Numbered from the stretch's first letter, positions 37,908 through 47,391 are shown. The stretch is DNA of 64,000 bases from Kineococcus mangrovi (GCF_041320705.1 NZ_JBGGTQ010000008.1:124001-188000), one strand, 5' to 3'. Numbers and translations: made by a program. Notes: generated by a model from the letters alone, not told the origin.

Positions 37908-39515
37908 ATGACCCTCGTGGCGCGCCGGATGGGAGTGGGAGTCCGCCTGGGGGTGGCGTTCGGCGTCGTGCTGGTCCTGCTCGGCCTGACCGGGGCGGCG
38001 GCCCTGGTGGGCGGACGGGCGCAGACCCGGGCCGCGGACCACACGGCCGACCTCGCCGTCCTGACGGCCTACGTGGCCGACCAGAAGTACTACGACGCGG
38101 ACGTGTCCGGCTGGCAGGCCGCGTACGCGTGGGACACCTACCGCCTCGGGCCGGCCGCGGCCGTGGCGCCGGAGGCGGCGAACCGCGCCGGGTTCCTCAC
38201 CGACAAGGCCGCGCTCCTCGCCGCGCTCGACGCCGCTCCGGTCGAGCACATGACGGCCGCCGAGCGGGCCGTCAACGAGACGATCGCCGCGAAGTGGGCC
38301 GCCTACTTCGACTCCGACGACCGGGCCGTCGCGCAGTACGGCGCGGGTGACCTCGCCGGGGCCGAGGACACCATCCAGAACGAGAGCTGGGTCGTCTACG
38401 CCGACATCCTCGCCGAGACGCAGAAGCTCACCGACTCCGTCGCCGGGCGGGCCGCCGCCGTGCAGGCCGACGGGCGCGCCGCAGCCGACCGCAGCCGGGT
38501 GCTCGTCCTGGTGGCCGTCGCCGCGGCCCTCGTGCTCGTGGTCCTGCTGCTCCTGGTGCTGACGCGCAGCATCGTGGTCCCGCTGCGGCGCAGCGTCTCG
38601 GACCTGGGCCGCATCGCCGGCGGCGACCTGACGGTCGAACCGGTCGTGGACGGCCGGGACGAGTTCCGGCAGATGGCGCAGGCCCTGGCCGCCGCGGTCG
38701 GCGCGACGCGCAGCACCGTGGCCGGGGTGGACGAGCAGGCGCGGGCCGTCGCCGGTCAGGCCGACGACCTCGCCTCCCGCGCGGCGTCCCTGTCGGCCGC
38801 CAACGCCCGCACGGGCACCGAGACCGAACGCGCGGCGGCGTCGGCGGGTTCGGTCTCCGGCGAGGTCACGACCCTGGCCACCGGTGCCGAGGAGCTGGGC
38901 GCCTCCATCGCCGAGATCTCCGCCGGCATGGCCTCCTCGGCGTCGGTGGCGCGCGAGGCGGTCGAGGTCGCGGAGGCGACGCGCGCCGCCGTGGCCGGGC
39001 TCGGTGAGGCGACCCGCGACATCGCCACCGTCGTCGGGACGATCACGTCCATCGCCGCGCAGACCAACCTGCTGGCCCTGAACGCCACGATCGAGGCCGC
39101 TCGCGCCGGTGAGGCCGGGCGCGGTTTCGCGGTGGTCGCCGGTGAGGTCAAGGAGCTCGCCCAGGAGACCGGGGCCGCGACCGAGGACATCGCCGGGAAG
39201 GTCGCGGCGATCCAGCGCGGCAGCGAGGAGGCGGCGACCGCGATCAGCCGCATCGCCGAGGTCATCGGACGCATCGACGACTACCAGGCCTCCATCTCCG
39301 CGGCCGTGGAGGAGCAGAGCGCGGTGACCGCGGACCTCGCCCGCACGGTGGCCGGCGCGGCCGCCGGCGCGGACGACATCTCGACGATGCTCGCGGACGT
39401 CGCCGCCTCCGGGGCCGATGACCGGGTCAGCCTGGAGGTCGTCACCGGATCGGTGGAATCGCTGCGCGAGAGCGCGTCCCGGCTGCGAGGGGCCGTCGGC
39501 GCCTTCCGGCTGTGA
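37908..39515 (+). CDS. Methyl-accepting chemotaxis protein (transmembrane)
   Basis: A 535-residue receptor. One helix near residues 10-35, a periplasmic helical sensor of ~150 residues (TarH/4HB-like), a second helix near 197-220 ([21 protein letters not shown]), a HAMP segment, then the signalling coiled coil. The hairpin tip is [36 protein letters not shown], the conserved CheA/CheW contact. It passes ligand binding to the flagellar switch. AGGAGGGA precedes the ATG closely. No che genes are adjacent. It diverges from the polymerase gene. Confidence 0.93.
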   Translation: MTLVARRMGVGVRLGVAFGVVLVLLGLTGAAALVGGRAQTRAADHTADLAVLTAYVADQKYYDADVSGWQAAYAWDTYRLGPAAAVAPEAANRAGFLTDKAALLAALDAAPVEHMTAAERAVNETIAAKWAAYFDSDDRAVAQYGAGDLAGAEDTIQNESWVVYADILAETQKLTDSVAGRAAAVQADGRAAADRSRVLVLVAVAAALVLVVLLLLVLTRSIVVPLRRSVSDLGRIAGGDLTVEPVVDGRDEFRQMAQALAAAVGATRSTVAGVDEQARAVAGQADDLASRAASLSAANARTGTETERAAASAGSVSGEVTTLATGAEELGASIAEISAGMASSASVAREAVEVAEATRAAVAGLGEATRDIATVVGTITSIAAQTNLLALNATIEAARAGEAGRGFAVVAGEVKELAQETGAATEDIAGKVAAIQRGSEEAATAISRIAEVIGRIDDYQASISAAVEEQSAVTADLARTVAGAAAGADDISTMLADVAASGADDRVSLEVVTGSVESLRESASRLRGAVGAFRL

Positions 39516-39560
39516 ACGCCTCCCCGGCCCGTGTCGGAGGAGGGGGGTAGGACTGGTCGG

Positions 39561-41636
39561 GTGCCGGACACCACCGCCAGCTCCGCTCCCTCCTCCGCGT
39601 TCGCCGACCTGGACGCCTTCACCGCGCTGCCGCGCGTCAGCGGCCTGGCCCTGTCCCACGACGGGACGCGCCTGGTGACGACCGTCGCGACGCTCACCCC
39701 GGACCGCACCCGGTGGCGGGGTGCGCTGTGGGAGGTCGACCCGGTGGGGGGACGCCCGGCCCGCCGCCTGACCCGCGGTGCCGCCGCGGAGTCCTCACCG
39801 GTGTTCACCCCCGACGGCACGCTGCTGTTCACCTCGGCGCGGCCGGACCCGCAGGCCCCCGCCACCGACGACCCGCCCGCGGCGCTGTGGGCGCTGCCGC
39901 CGACGGGGGAGGCGCGCTGCGTCGCCGCGCGACCCGGCGGGGTCTGCGGTCCCCGGACGGCGCGGACGTCAGCGGCCGTCGTCGTCGCGTCCCCGACGCT
40001 GCCCGGCGCCGACGACAGCACCGAGGGGCCGACGTCGGACGCGGCGCGCCGCGAGGCCCGCGAGGACGCGAAGGTGTCGGCCGTCCTGCACGCGGGGTAC
40101 CCCGTCCGGTACTGGGACGCCGACCTCGGACCCGACGAACCCCGCTGGCTCACGCTGGACCTGCCGGCGGACACACCCGCGGGCGCGCGGGACGAGGTGC
40201 GGTGGCGCGACCTCACCCCCGCCCCCGGTCGCCGTTTCGACGAGGCGTCGGCGGCCCTGGTCCCCGACGGCTCCGCCCTCGTCACCACCGAGAACGTGGC
40301 CGGTCCGGGCGGGTCGCAGCGCACCCGGCTCGTCGTCCTCGACCGTGCCGACGGCTCCGTGCGCGCCCTGGCGGACGATCCCGGGCGGGAGTTCACCTCG
40401 CCGTCGGTCTCCCCGGACGGGCGGTGGGTCGCGGCCGTCGCCGAGAGCCTGTCGACCCCCACCAGCCCGCCGACGCTGCGGCTGGTGCTCGTCCCGCTCG
40501 ACGGTTCCGCGGCGCCGCGCGACGTGGTCCCCGGCTGGGAGGTCTGGGGGACGGGCACCCCGCAGTGGGGGCCGGGGTCGGACGCCCTGTTCCTCGCCGT
40601 CGACGACCACGGCCGCGCCCCCGTGCACCGCGTCGACGTGGCGGACGGTTCGGTGCGCCGCCTCAGCACGGACGACGGTGCCTACTCCGACCTGCAGGTC
40701 GCGCCCGACGGCACGGCGGTCTACGCCGTCCGCTCGGCCGTCGACGCCCCTCCGGCGGTCGTGCGCCTCGACGCGTCGAGGCCGGGGGACCCGGTCGTCC
40801 TCCCCGGTCCGGCGCCCCGACCGGAGCTGCCCGGCACGCTGACGGAGGTGTCCACGACGGCCGCGGACGGCGCCGAGGTCCGGGCCTGGTTGTGCCTGCC
40901 GGCGGACGCCGGGCCCGAGCACCCGGCCCCGCTGCTGCTGTGGATCCACGGCGGCCCGCTGTCCTCGTGGAACGCCTGGTCGTGGCGGTGGAACCCCTGG
41001 CTGGCCGTGGCCCGCGGTTACGCCGTCCTGCTCCCGGACCCGGGGCTGTCGACGGGGTACGGCGCGCAGTTCCTGGCCCGCGGCTGGGGGGCGTGGGGCG
41101 CGGAGCCGTACACCGACCTCATGGCCGTCACCGACGCCGCGCTGGAACGCGACGACCTCGACCCGGAGCGCACGGCCGCGATGGGCGGTTCGTTCGGCGG
41201 GTACGTGGCGAACTGGGTCGCCGGGCACACCAACCGGTTCCGCGCGATCGTCACCCACGCGAGCCTGTTCGCGCTCGAGCAGTTCGGGGCCACGACGGAC
41301 GCGGCGCACTACTGGGAACGGGAGATGACCCCGGCGATGGTGGCGGCCAACGACCCGGCCGCGCACGCCGCGAACATCGTCACGCCGATGCTCGTGATCC
41401 ACGGCGACAAGGACTACCGCGTGCCGGTCGGGGAGGCCCTGCGGCTGTGGTGGGTCCTGAACCGGCAGTGGACGGGCGACCCGGCGGACCTGCCGCACCG
41501 GTTCCTGCACTTCCCGGACGAGAACCACTGGGTGCTCACCCCCCGGCACGCGGTGCTCTGGTACGAGACGGTGTTCGCGTTCCTCGCCGCGCACGTGCAC
41601 GGGGTGCCGTTCCGGACGCCGGAGCTGCTGCGGTGA
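39561..41636 (+). CDS. S9 prolyl oligopeptidase-family peptidase
   Basis: A 691-residue serine peptidase. The first ~400 residues form a beta-propeller of WD-like strands (SPVFTPDGTLLFTSARPD, SPSVSPDGRWVAAV, DLQVAPDGTAVYAV). The C-terminal alpha/beta domain has the nucleophile elbow GGSFGGYVANW, the Asp in VIHGDKDYRVP, and the His in PDENHWVL. This is the acylaminoacyl-peptidase/S9C pattern. There is no signal peptide, so it probably acts in the cytoplasm on small peptides. GTG at 39561 gives the start. Confidence 0.92.
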   Translation: MPDTTASSAPSSAFADLDAFTALPRVSGLALSHDGTRLVTTVATLTPDRTRWRGALWEVDPVGGRPARRLTRGAAAESSPVFTPDGTLLFTSARPDPQAPATDDPPAALWALPPTGEARCVAARPGGVCGPRTARTSAAVVVASPTLPGADDSTEGPTSDAARREAREDAKVSAVLHAGYPVRYWDADLGPDEPRWLTLDLPADTPAGARDEVRWRDLTPAPGRRFDEASAALVPDGSALVTTENVAGPGGSQRTRLVVLDRADGSVRALADDPGREFTSPSVSPDGRWVAAVAESLSTPTSPPTLRLVLVPLDGSAAPRDVVPGWEVWGTGTPQWGPGSDALFLAVDDHGRAPVHRVDVADGSVRRLSTDDGAYSDLQVAPDGTAVYAVRSAVDAPPAVVRLDASRPGDPVVLPGPAPRPELPGTLTEVSTTAADGAEVRAWLCLPADAGPEHPAPLLLWIHGGPLSSWNAWSWRWNPWLAVARGYAVLLPDPGLSTGYGAQFLARGWGAWGAEPYTDLMAVTDAALERDDLDPERTAAMGGSFGGYVANWVAGHTNRFRAIVTHASLFALEQFGATTDAAHYWEREMTPAMVAANDPAAHAANIVTPMLVIHGDKDYRVPVGEALRLWWVLNRQWTGDPADLPHRFLHFPDENHWVLTPRHAVLWYETVFAFLAAHVHGVPFRTPELLR

Positions 41637-41667
41637 CGGCGCTGCGGGCACGGATCGGCCTCGGCCC

Positions 41668-42345
41668 GTGAGCGGGCGCGCGAGCCTCACCGTCCAGGGC
41701 GAGGGCCGGGTCGAGGGCCCGCCCGAACTGGCGACGGTGTCCGCGGTGCTGCACACCTCCGGCCGCAGCCCCACCGTCGTCACCGGGGCGCTCGCCGACC
41801 TCGCGCGGCAGGTCCACGAGGTCCTTTCCGGGTTCGCCCCCGACTCGGTCCGCACCGACCCGTTGTCGGTGAGCCCCGTCGTCGACCGCCGTTCCGGCAC
41901 CCGGATCACGGGCTGGACCGGCCGGTTCTCGACGCGGGTGACCCTCGCCGCCGACGCCACCGACCTCTCCGCCCTCGTCGTCGCGTTCACCGGCCTGCCC
42001 GGTGTCGCGGTCGACGGACCCTGGTGGTCGCTGCGTCCCGGCTCCGACCTGGAACGGCGGGCCCGGGCGGCCGCCGTCGCCGCCGCGGTCGCCCGCGCGC
42101 ACGACGACGCGGCGGCCCTCGGCGCCACCCTCGGCGACCTCCTGGAGCTGTCCGACGCCGGGGGCTCCCCGTTCCCGACGCCCCGGATGGCGGCCACGGC
42201 CTTCCCGGCCGCGGACGGATCCCCGCCCGAGCTCGACCTCGACCCCCAGCCCCAGACCGTCGCGGCCGTGGTGACGGCGCGGTTCGAGCTCGTCGACGTG
42301 CCCCCGTCGGCCGAGCTGCCCGGTGCCCCGGGACGGGCCGGCTGA
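41668..42345 (+). CDS. SIMPL-domain protein (DUF541)
   Basis: A 225-residue protein with the SIMPL/DUF541 fold: LTVQGEGRVEGPPELATVSAVL at the start, VRTDPLSVSPVVDRRSGTRITGWTGRFSTRVTL in the middle, and RARAAAVAAAVARAHDDAAALGATLG in the helical part. Most family members are exported, but this copy has no signal peptide. The function of the family is unknown. It follows the S9 peptidase by 31 bases and may share its transcript. Confidence 0.83.
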   Translation: MSGRASLTVQGEGRVEGPPELATVSAVLHTSGRSPTVVTGALADLARQVHEVLSGFAPDSVRTDPLSVSPVVDRRSGTRITGWTGRFSTRVTLAADATDLSALVVAFTGLPGVAVDGPWWSLRPGSDLERRARAAAVAAAVARAHDDAAALGATLGDLLELSDAGGSPFPTPRMAATAFPAADGSPPELDLDPQPQTVAAVVTARFELVDVPPSAELPGAPGRAG

Positions 42346-42374
42346 GGTCTCGTGGGGTCTCGTCGGGCGGCGTG

Positions 42375-42414
42375 CGCCGGTGGCAGAGTGCGGGCATGCG
42401 CTCTGCCACCGGCG
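42375..42414 (+). promoter_or_regulatory. Perfect 14-bp inverted repeat surrounding a start codon
   Basis: Arms CGCCGGTGGCAGAG (42375-42388) and CTCTGCCACCGGCG (42401-42414) pair without mismatch across a 12-base loop. The ATG of the O-methyltransferase (42396-42398) lies in the loop and the right arm is codons 2-7. As RNA the hairpin would occlude initiation; as DNA it could be an operator. No Shine-Dalgarno sequence is seen, so initiation may be leaderless or structure-dependent. Confidence 0.75.
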
Positions 42415-43085
42415 ACCACGACCCCGGCTCGGCGTGGACGGAGGTCGACGAGTACCTCGTCCAGACGTTGCTGCCCGAGGACGAGGTCCTCGAACTCGTC
42501 GTCGACGAGAACCAGGCCGCCGGGTTGCCGGCGATCGACGTGTCCCCGCTGCAGGGGTCGCTGCTCTCGCTGCTCGTGCGGATGACCGGAGCCCGGCGGG
42601 TCCTGGAGATCGGCACGCTCGGCGGGTTCAGCACGATCCACCTGGCGCGAGCCCTGCCGCCCGGCGGCCGGGTCGTCACGTGCGAGTACGAGCCCCGGCA
42701 CGCCGAGGTCGCCCGCCGCAACCTCGACCGGGCCCGTTTCTCCGACGTCGTGGACGTCCGCGTGGGCGCCGCCCTCGACACGCTGCCGCAGCTCGCGGCG
42801 GAGGGCGGCGACCCGTTCGACCTCGTCTTCATCGACGCCGACAAGCCGAACAACCCGCACTACCTCGAGTGGGCCCTGCGGCTGACCCGCCCCGGCAGCG
42901 TCATCGTCGGGGACAACGTCGTGCGCGGCGGCCGGGTCGCCGAGGAGGCGAGCACGGACCCCGCGATCACGGGGACCCGCACGTTCCTGGAGGCGCTGGG
43001 GGAGGACCCGCGCCTGGAGGTCACCGCGCTGCAGACCGTCGGGGCGAAGGGGTGGGACGGGTTCGCCCTCGCGCTCGTGCGCTGA
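42396..43085 (+). CDS. O-methyltransferase (class I SAM-dependent, CCoAOMT-like)
   Basis: A 229-residue methyltransferase similar to caffeoyl-CoA/catechol O-methyltransferases. The SAM loop is VLEIGTLGGFSTIHLARALP, then TCEYEPRHAEVARRN, and the metal-binding aspartate region LVFIDADKPNNPHYLEWAL. The ATG at 42396 fits the family start (WTEVDEYLVQTLLPED), and no other start nearby would do. Its start codon sits in the loop of a long hairpin, which suggests post-transcriptional control. The methyl acceptor is unknown. Confidence 0.9.
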   Translation: MRSATGDHDPGSAWTEVDEYLVQTLLPEDEVLELVVDENQAAGLPAIDVSPLQGSLLSLLVRMTGARRVLEIGTLGGFSTIHLARALPPGGRVVTCEYEPRHAEVARRNLDRARFSDVVDVRVGAALDTLPQLAAEGGDPFDLVFIDADKPNNPHYLEWALRLTRPGSVIVGDNVVRGGRVAEEASTDPAITGTRTFLEALGEDPRLEVTALQTVGAKGWDGFALALVR

Positions 43086-43094
43086 GCCGCGGGG

Positions 43095-43523
43095 TCAGGA
43101 CGGCGGCAGCTCCGGCGCGATGTCCGCGAGGCGGGCCGCGACGGCCGCCTCGAGGCGCTCCGACGGGGCGATCGCGAAGAACTCCTCGTCCAGCCGGTCC
43201 CACAGCTCCTCGTCGGCGGCGGACAACTCCTCGTACCCGGTGGGCCGGAACCGCAGGAACTCCCGACGTGCTCCGAGGACGAGGTCCGCGACGTCGTCCA
43301 GGCCCAGCCACCGCAGGCCCGCCGCAGCGTCGTCGACGGAGTCCAGGCGCCGGCTGAAGAAGAGGTTCTCCACGCCCCCGCCCACCAGCCCGCCGTTCTC
43401 GGCGATGCCGTGCAGGGCCAGCACCGCCCCCAGGGATCGCAGACCCGGGGTGGCGGCGTCGTCCCCCCACTCGTAGGCCGTGATCGCCGGGACGTTCAGC
43501 GCGTCGAGCAGCGGGGTGCCCAC
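43095..43523 (-). CDS. DUF4375/DMP19-like hypothetical protein
   Basis: A 142-residue protein resembling the DMP19/DUF4375 family. It has an early ITAYEWGDD, then ALHGIAENGGLVGGGVENLFFSRRLDSVDDA, where the family has NGGFxQFF, and a helical C-terminal half. Many members sit in toxin-immunity or mobile loci, but nothing of that kind is adjacent. The GTG at 43523 is eight bases past the stop of the VOC gene, so the two are likely co-transcribed. Function unknown. Confidence 0.6.
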   Translation of the reverse strand: MGTPLLDALNVPAITAYEWGDDAATPGLRSLGAVLALHGIAENGGLVGGGVENLFFSRRLDSVDDAAAGLRWLGLDDVADLVLGARREFLRFRPTGYEELSAADEELWDRLDEEFFAIAPSERLEAAVAARLADIAPELPPS

Positions 43524-43530
43524 GGGTCCG

Positions 43531-43893
43531 TCAGTCGCCCTCGGAGTACCCGTGCAGGTCGAGCTCGGCACCGTGCACCTGGACGTCGCGCTCGTCCGGG
43601 TCGGTGACGTGCAGGACGCGGCCGTCGACCCGCGCGGGGAAACCCGCGTCCTGCAGCCGCGCGGCCACGGTCTCCAGCGGCTCGGTCGTCGAGAACGCCA
43701 GGTCGGTCGTGCCGGCCTCGCGCGGCGCGGCGGCGGTGGCGACGTCGTGGAGCCCGACCTCCCCGCCGCCGGCGGCTTCCAGGCTCACCCAGGACCCGTC
43801 CTCGCTGCTCTGCGTGCCCGCGAGGCCGAGAGCGCTCAGGAAGCGCCGCATGGCGGCGACGTCGCGGGTGAAGCGGACGGGAGTGACCTTCAC
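43531..43893 (-). CDS. VOC (glyoxalase/bleomycin-resistance-like) protein
   Basis: A 120-residue single-domain VOC protein. The order of strands (VKVTPVRFTRDVAAMRRFLSALGL, SWVSLEAAGGGEVGLHDV, TTDLAFSTTEPLETVAARLQDAGFPARV, VTDPDERDVQVHG) matches lactoylglutathione-lyase-like proteins. The GTG at 43893 has GAAGG eight bases before it; a GTG at 43902 is less likely. It overlaps no other gene and precedes the DUF4375 gene on the same strand. Confidence 0.75.
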   Translation of the reverse strand: MKVTPVRFTRDVAAMRRFLSALGLAGTQSSEDGSWVSLEAAGGGEVGLHDVATAAAPREAGTTDLAFSTTEPLETVAARLQDAGFPARVDGRVLHVTDPDERDVQVHGAELDLHGYSEGD

Positions 43894-43968
43894 GGGACCC
43901 ACCTTCGATCGGAGCGTGCTGCGGGACGATCATGCCCGCCCGCGGCGCCGGGCGCGCGTCGCGCCGAG

Positions 43969-44348
43969 GTGTCGGGGCAGCTGCCCGGGGTCACCGTTCC
44001 CGGGTCCGCCGGCGGAACCGTCGACCTCGGCGGCAAGACCGTCCGACGACTCGGCCACGGCGCCACGCGCATCACCGGTGACGGCGACGTCGTCATCGCC
44101 ACCGAGGGCGGGCTGACCCGCACGGCCCGGACGTGTGGCCGCCGCTGGGCCGCCCGGAGCACCTGCGCCGGTTCGGCGTCGACGACGTGGAGGAGGCCCG
44201 GGCGGCCGGGCTGGGCATCGCCTCGGTGCAGAACCGCTACGACCTCGGCGACCGGCGGGCCGAGGACCTGCTGACGCACTGCGAGGAGCAGGGCATCGCC
44301 TTCACCCCGTGGGTCCCCGTCGACGCCGGCAGCCTGGCCCGTCGGCGT
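43969..44348 (+). pseudogene. Decayed aldo/keto reductase
   Basis: A remnant of an aldo/keto reductase with several lesions. An in-frame stretch from GTG 43969 reads LPGVTVPGSAGGTVDLGG and KTVRRLGHGATRITG, the family N-terminus. It then jumps to DVVIATEGGLTRT, a later strand of the barrel. At about 44130 the frame shifts, and WPPLGRPEHLRR continues in another frame. This joins to VQNRYDLGDRRAEDLLTHCEEQGIAF and TPWVPVDAGSLARR, late barrel strands, and then runs into the response-regulator gene. Roughly 125 of ~285 residues remain, with two internal deletions, one frameshift and a lost C-terminus. Confidence 0.8.
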
Positions 44349-45032
44349 TCAGGCGTCCAGGAGCCCCGCGTCGTGCGCCACGATCGCGACCTGCACGCGG
44401 TTGTGGGCCTCCAGCTTGGTGAGCAGCCGCGACACGTGCGTCTTCACCGTCGCCTCGCTCATGAACAGCTCCTTGCCGATCTCGGCGTTCGACAACCCCC
44501 GGCCGACGGCGCCGAGCACCTCGCGCTCGCGGTCGGTGAGCAGCTGCAGCCGTTCGGCGGCCTCGCGGCGGCGCGGGTTCACGGTGTCGGCGGCGTAGTG
44601 CCCGACGAGCCGGCGGGTCACGGTGGGCGAGAGCATCGCCTCGCCCGCGGCGACGACACGGACGGCGGAGACGAGCTCGCGCGGCGGGGTGTCCTTGAGC
44701 AGGAACCCCGTCGCGCCCGCCTGCAGCGCCTGGAAGACGTACTCGTCCAGGTCGAAGGTCGTGAGCATGACGACGCTGGGGGCCTGCGGTCGCTCGGTGA
44801 TGGCCTTGGCGGCGGTCAACCCGTCCATGACGGGCATCCGCACGTCCATGAGGACGATGTCGGGCCGGTGCGCGGCGACACCCTCGAGGGCCTGGGCGCC
44901 GTTCTCGGCCTCACCGACGACCTCGACGTCCTCGGCGCTGGACAGGATCATCCGCAGACCGGCACGCACCAGCGCGTCGTCGTCCACCAGCAGGACCCTC
45001 GTCGGCCTGCCCCGCTGCTCGTCCGCGTTCAC
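44349..45032 (-). CDS. LuxR-family response regulator
   Basis: A 227-residue NarL-type regulator. The receiver domain has the acidic pair in VLLVDDDALVRAGL, the phospho-acceptor Asp in IVLMDVRMPVMDGL, and the Lys in LLKDTP. The C-terminal LuxR helix-turn-helix is LTDREREVLGAVGRGLSNAEIGKELFMSEATVKTHVSRLL. It is paired with the sensor kinase immediately upstream. A GTG at 45050, one base from the kinase stop, is an alternative start; 45032 is closer to the family start. Target genes are not evident. Confidence 0.92.
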   Translation of the reverse strand: MNADEQRGRPTRVLLVDDDALVRAGLRMILSSAEDVEVVGEAENGAQALEGVAAHRPDIVLMDVRMPVMDGLTAAKAITERPQAPSVVMLTTFDLDEYVFQALQAGATGFLLKDTPPRELVSAVRVVAAGEAMLSPTVTRRLVGHYAADTVNPRRREAAERLQLLTDREREVLGAVGRGLSNAEIGKELFMSEATVKTHVSRLLTKLEAHNRVQVAIVAHDAGLLDA

Positions 45033-45051
45033 GTCGGCGTCCGCCTCCACC

Positions 45052-46404
45052 TCAGCCGTTCCCCTCGCCCGTGCCGGAGCCGGCCGGTGCGCGGACGATC
45101 CTCGCATCCGGCGGGGTCCAGGCGGCGGAGGCGCCGGGACGCGCCCGCCCGTCCGGGGCCGGCCACGGCATCCGGGCGCGGACGGCGAAACCACCGCCCG
45201 GTTCGGGGCCGGAGGTGATGGTGCCGTCGGCCAGGCCCACGCGCTCGGACAACCCGACGAGCCCGGACCCCGCGCCCGGCAACCCCGCGGGCGCCCCGTG
45301 CGGGCGGGCGTTGACCACCGAGACGAGCATCTCCCGGCCCACCTCGCCGGAGACGGTGACGACCGTCTGCGCCGACGGAGCGTGCTTGTGCACGTTCGTC
45401 AGCGCCTCCTGCACCACCCGGTAGACGGTCCGGCCGAGGTCGGCCGGCACGTCGGCGTGGACGGGCACGTCCGTCCGGAACACGGCGTCCACCCCGGCCT
45501 CCCGCGTCGACTCCACCAGCCGCCGGACGTCGACGAGCGTCGGCTGCGGCACGAGCTCGGCCGCGGTGGTGGCCGCGGACCCCGTGCCCGGCGCCCGCAG
45601 CACCCCCAGCACCCGGCGCAGGTCCTCCAGCGCGGTCCGGGCGGTCTCGCGGATCGTCGCCGCGGTCGTCTCGACCTGGTCGGGGCCGACGTCCGGGCGC
45701 ACCTCCAGGCCCCCGGCGTGCAGGGCGACGAGCGAGATGCGGTGGGCCAGGACGTCGTGCATCTCGCGGGCGATGCGGGTCCGCTCGGCCAGCCGGGCCT
45801 GCTCGGCCCGCAGCACCTGCTCGTGCTCGGCCCGTTCGGCGCGCTCGCGCAGGGAGGTCACCAGGTCGCGGCGGGCGCCGACGAACGCGCCGACGAAGAC
45901 GCACAGCGAGACCCCGACGACCGCGAAGACCGCCGACCAGACGAGCCCGTTCCCGGTCGTGCGCAACGACACCAGCGTGGCGGCGACCCCGGCCACCACC
46001 GACAGCAGGACGAGCAGGCGGTCGCGCCGGCGCGCCGCCAACGTCAGCAGCGCGAAGCACAGCGCCCCGTCGAAGGCCAGCACCCCGGCCGCGGCCAGGG
46101 ACACCAGGCACAGCAGGACCGGCTGGCTGCGCCGCCACCACAGGGCCAGGCAGTTCGCGACGACCAGGACGCAGGCGAGCACCTCGCCCACCCCGGCCCC
46201 GGTGACCCACGACAGCCCGTCGAAGAGGACCGGGGGCCCACCGGGCTGCGGCCGGACCGGGCCCACGACGACCGCGTGGAACCAGGTCACGGCCAGGGCG
46301 AGGGCCAGCAGGACGGCGACGACGTCCCGGGCCCGGGGGGCGAACCGCCAGCGCGTCGCCCACGGGTCGGCGGGCGGAGCGACGGGGTGCGCGAGCTGGC
46401 TCAC
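45052..46404 (-). CDS. Sensor histidine kinase (HisKA_3 type)
   Basis: A 450-residue membrane kinase, partner of the downstream regulator. About five to six hydrophobic helices occupy residues 20-170 and leave no large extracellular sensor. A coiled linker follows (RERAERAEHEQVLRAEQARLAERTRI). The phosphorylated His is in REMHDVLAHRISLVALHAG. The ATPase domain has the N-box VVQEALTNVHKHAP and the G-box region GSGLVGLSERVGLADG. GTG at 46404 gives a normal N-terminus; an in-frame start at 46479 would add 25 residues. Signal unknown. Confidence 0.9.
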   Translation of the reverse strand: MSQLAHPVAPPADPWATRWRFAPRARDVVAVLLALALAVTWFHAVVVGPVRPQPGGPPVLFDGLSWVTGAGVGEVLACVLVVANCLALWWRRSQPVLLCLVSLAAAGVLAFDGALCFALLTLAARRRDRLLVLLSVVAGVAATLVSLRTTGNGLVWSAVFAVVGVSLCVFVGAFVGARRDLVTSLRERAERAEHEQVLRAEQARLAERTRIAREMHDVLAHRISLVALHAGGLEVRPDVGPDQVETTAATIRETARTALEDLRRVLGVLRAPGTGSAATTAAELVPQPTLVDVRRLVESTREAGVDAVFRTDVPVHADVPADLGRTVYRVVQEALTNVHKHAPSAQTVVTVSGEVGREMLVSVVNARPHGAPAGLPGAGSGLVGLSERVGLADGTITSGPEPGGGFAVRARMPWPAPDGRARPGASAAWTPPDARIVRAPAGSGTGEGNG

Positions 46405-46530
46405 CGCCTCAGGGTAGGGAGGTGGTTGAGCGTCCGTCGTCCCCCGATCGTCCCTGCGCTCCTCCGGCGTCCGTCGCACCCGTCACCCCGCGCGTCACCC
46501 ACCGTGTCGCCCGTCCCCGAGGAACGCCCC

Positions 46531-47391
46531 GTGAACCCTGCTGAACCCCGCTCCACGATCGCCTTCCTCGGCCTGGGCCGGATGGGCCGCGTCCTGGCCG
46601 GCCACCTCCTGGGGGCCGGCCACGACCTGCGCGTCTGGAACCGCACCCCCGGCCGCGACGGCGAGCTCGTCGCCGCCGGCGCGACCTCCGCCTCGTCCGC
46701 GGCGCAGGCCCTCGACGGTGCCGACGTCCTGGTCACCGCCCTGTTCGGACCACCCGCCGTCCGCGAGGTCGTCCTCGACGGGCTGTCCCCGGCGGCCGGG
46801 ACGTTGTGGATCGACGTCACGACGATCGCCCCCGCCGACGCCGCCGAGCACGCGCGCTGGGCCGCCGGGCGCGGCGTCGACCACGTCCACTCCCCGGTCG
46901 TCGGGTCGCTCGGCCCGGCCGCGAACCGCTCCCTGGGCGTCCTGGCCGGTGGGCCGCGAGCCGAGCGGGCGCTGCCCTACGTGTCCCTGTGGGCCGACCC
47001 GGACCGGTTGCAGGTCCTGCCCGAGGCCGCCGCCGCCGCGACGGGGAAGCTCGTGGCAAACCTGGCGCTCGCCGTCTCCTTCCAGGGGCTCGTCGAAGCC
47101 GTCCGGCTCGGCGCCTCCGGGGGTCTGGACGTCGAGCAGGTCCTCACCACGCTGAGGGGCACGGGGCTGGGTCCGATCGCGGCGATGAAGGGGCAGAACC
47201 TGCGGACGGGGGAGTTCGGGGACACCCAGTTCTCGACCGACCTGCTGCTGAAGGACACGGGTCTGATGATCGACACGTCCCGCTTCCCGCTGCCGGCCCT
47301 GACGGTGGCGGCCCAGGCGCTGCTGGCCGCCCGACGGGCCGGGCACGGGGACGAGGACTTCTCCGTCGTGGCCCGCGACGAACCCCGCTGA
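46531..47391 (+). CDS. NAD(P)-dependent beta-hydroxyacid dehydrogenase-like protein
   Basis: A 286-residue reductase of the 6-phosphogluconate/3-hydroxyisobutyrate dehydrogenase superfamily. The Rossmann motif GLGRMG is followed by WNRTPGR, the substrate-binding SPVVGSLGPAANRSLGVLAGG, and the catalytic Lys region GKLVANLALAVSFQGLVEA. The family also includes glyoxylate and succinic semialdehyde reductases. The GTG at 46531 has GAGGAA six bases upstream. It diverges from the sensor kinase gene. It has no obvious pathway partner here. Confidence 0.85.
   Translation: MNPAEPRSTIAFLGLGRMGRVLAGHLLGAGHDLRVWNRTPGRDGELVAAGATSASSAAQALDGADVLVTALFGPPAVREVVLDGLSPAAGTLWIDVTTIAPADAAEHARWAAGRGVDHVHSPVVGSLGPAANRSLGVLAGGPRAERALPYVSLWADPDRLQVLPEAAAAATGKLVANLALAVSFQGLVEAVRLGASGGLDVEQVLTTLRGTGLGPIAAMKGQNLRTGEFGDTQFSTDLLLKDTGLMIDTSRFPLPALTVAAQALLAARRAGHGDEDFSVVARDEPR

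Noticed and set aside
39969-42860. A 963-codon minus-strand frame across the S9 peptidase, SIMPL and methyltransferase genes
   Set aside because: Antisense shadow; all three plus-strand genes are well supported.
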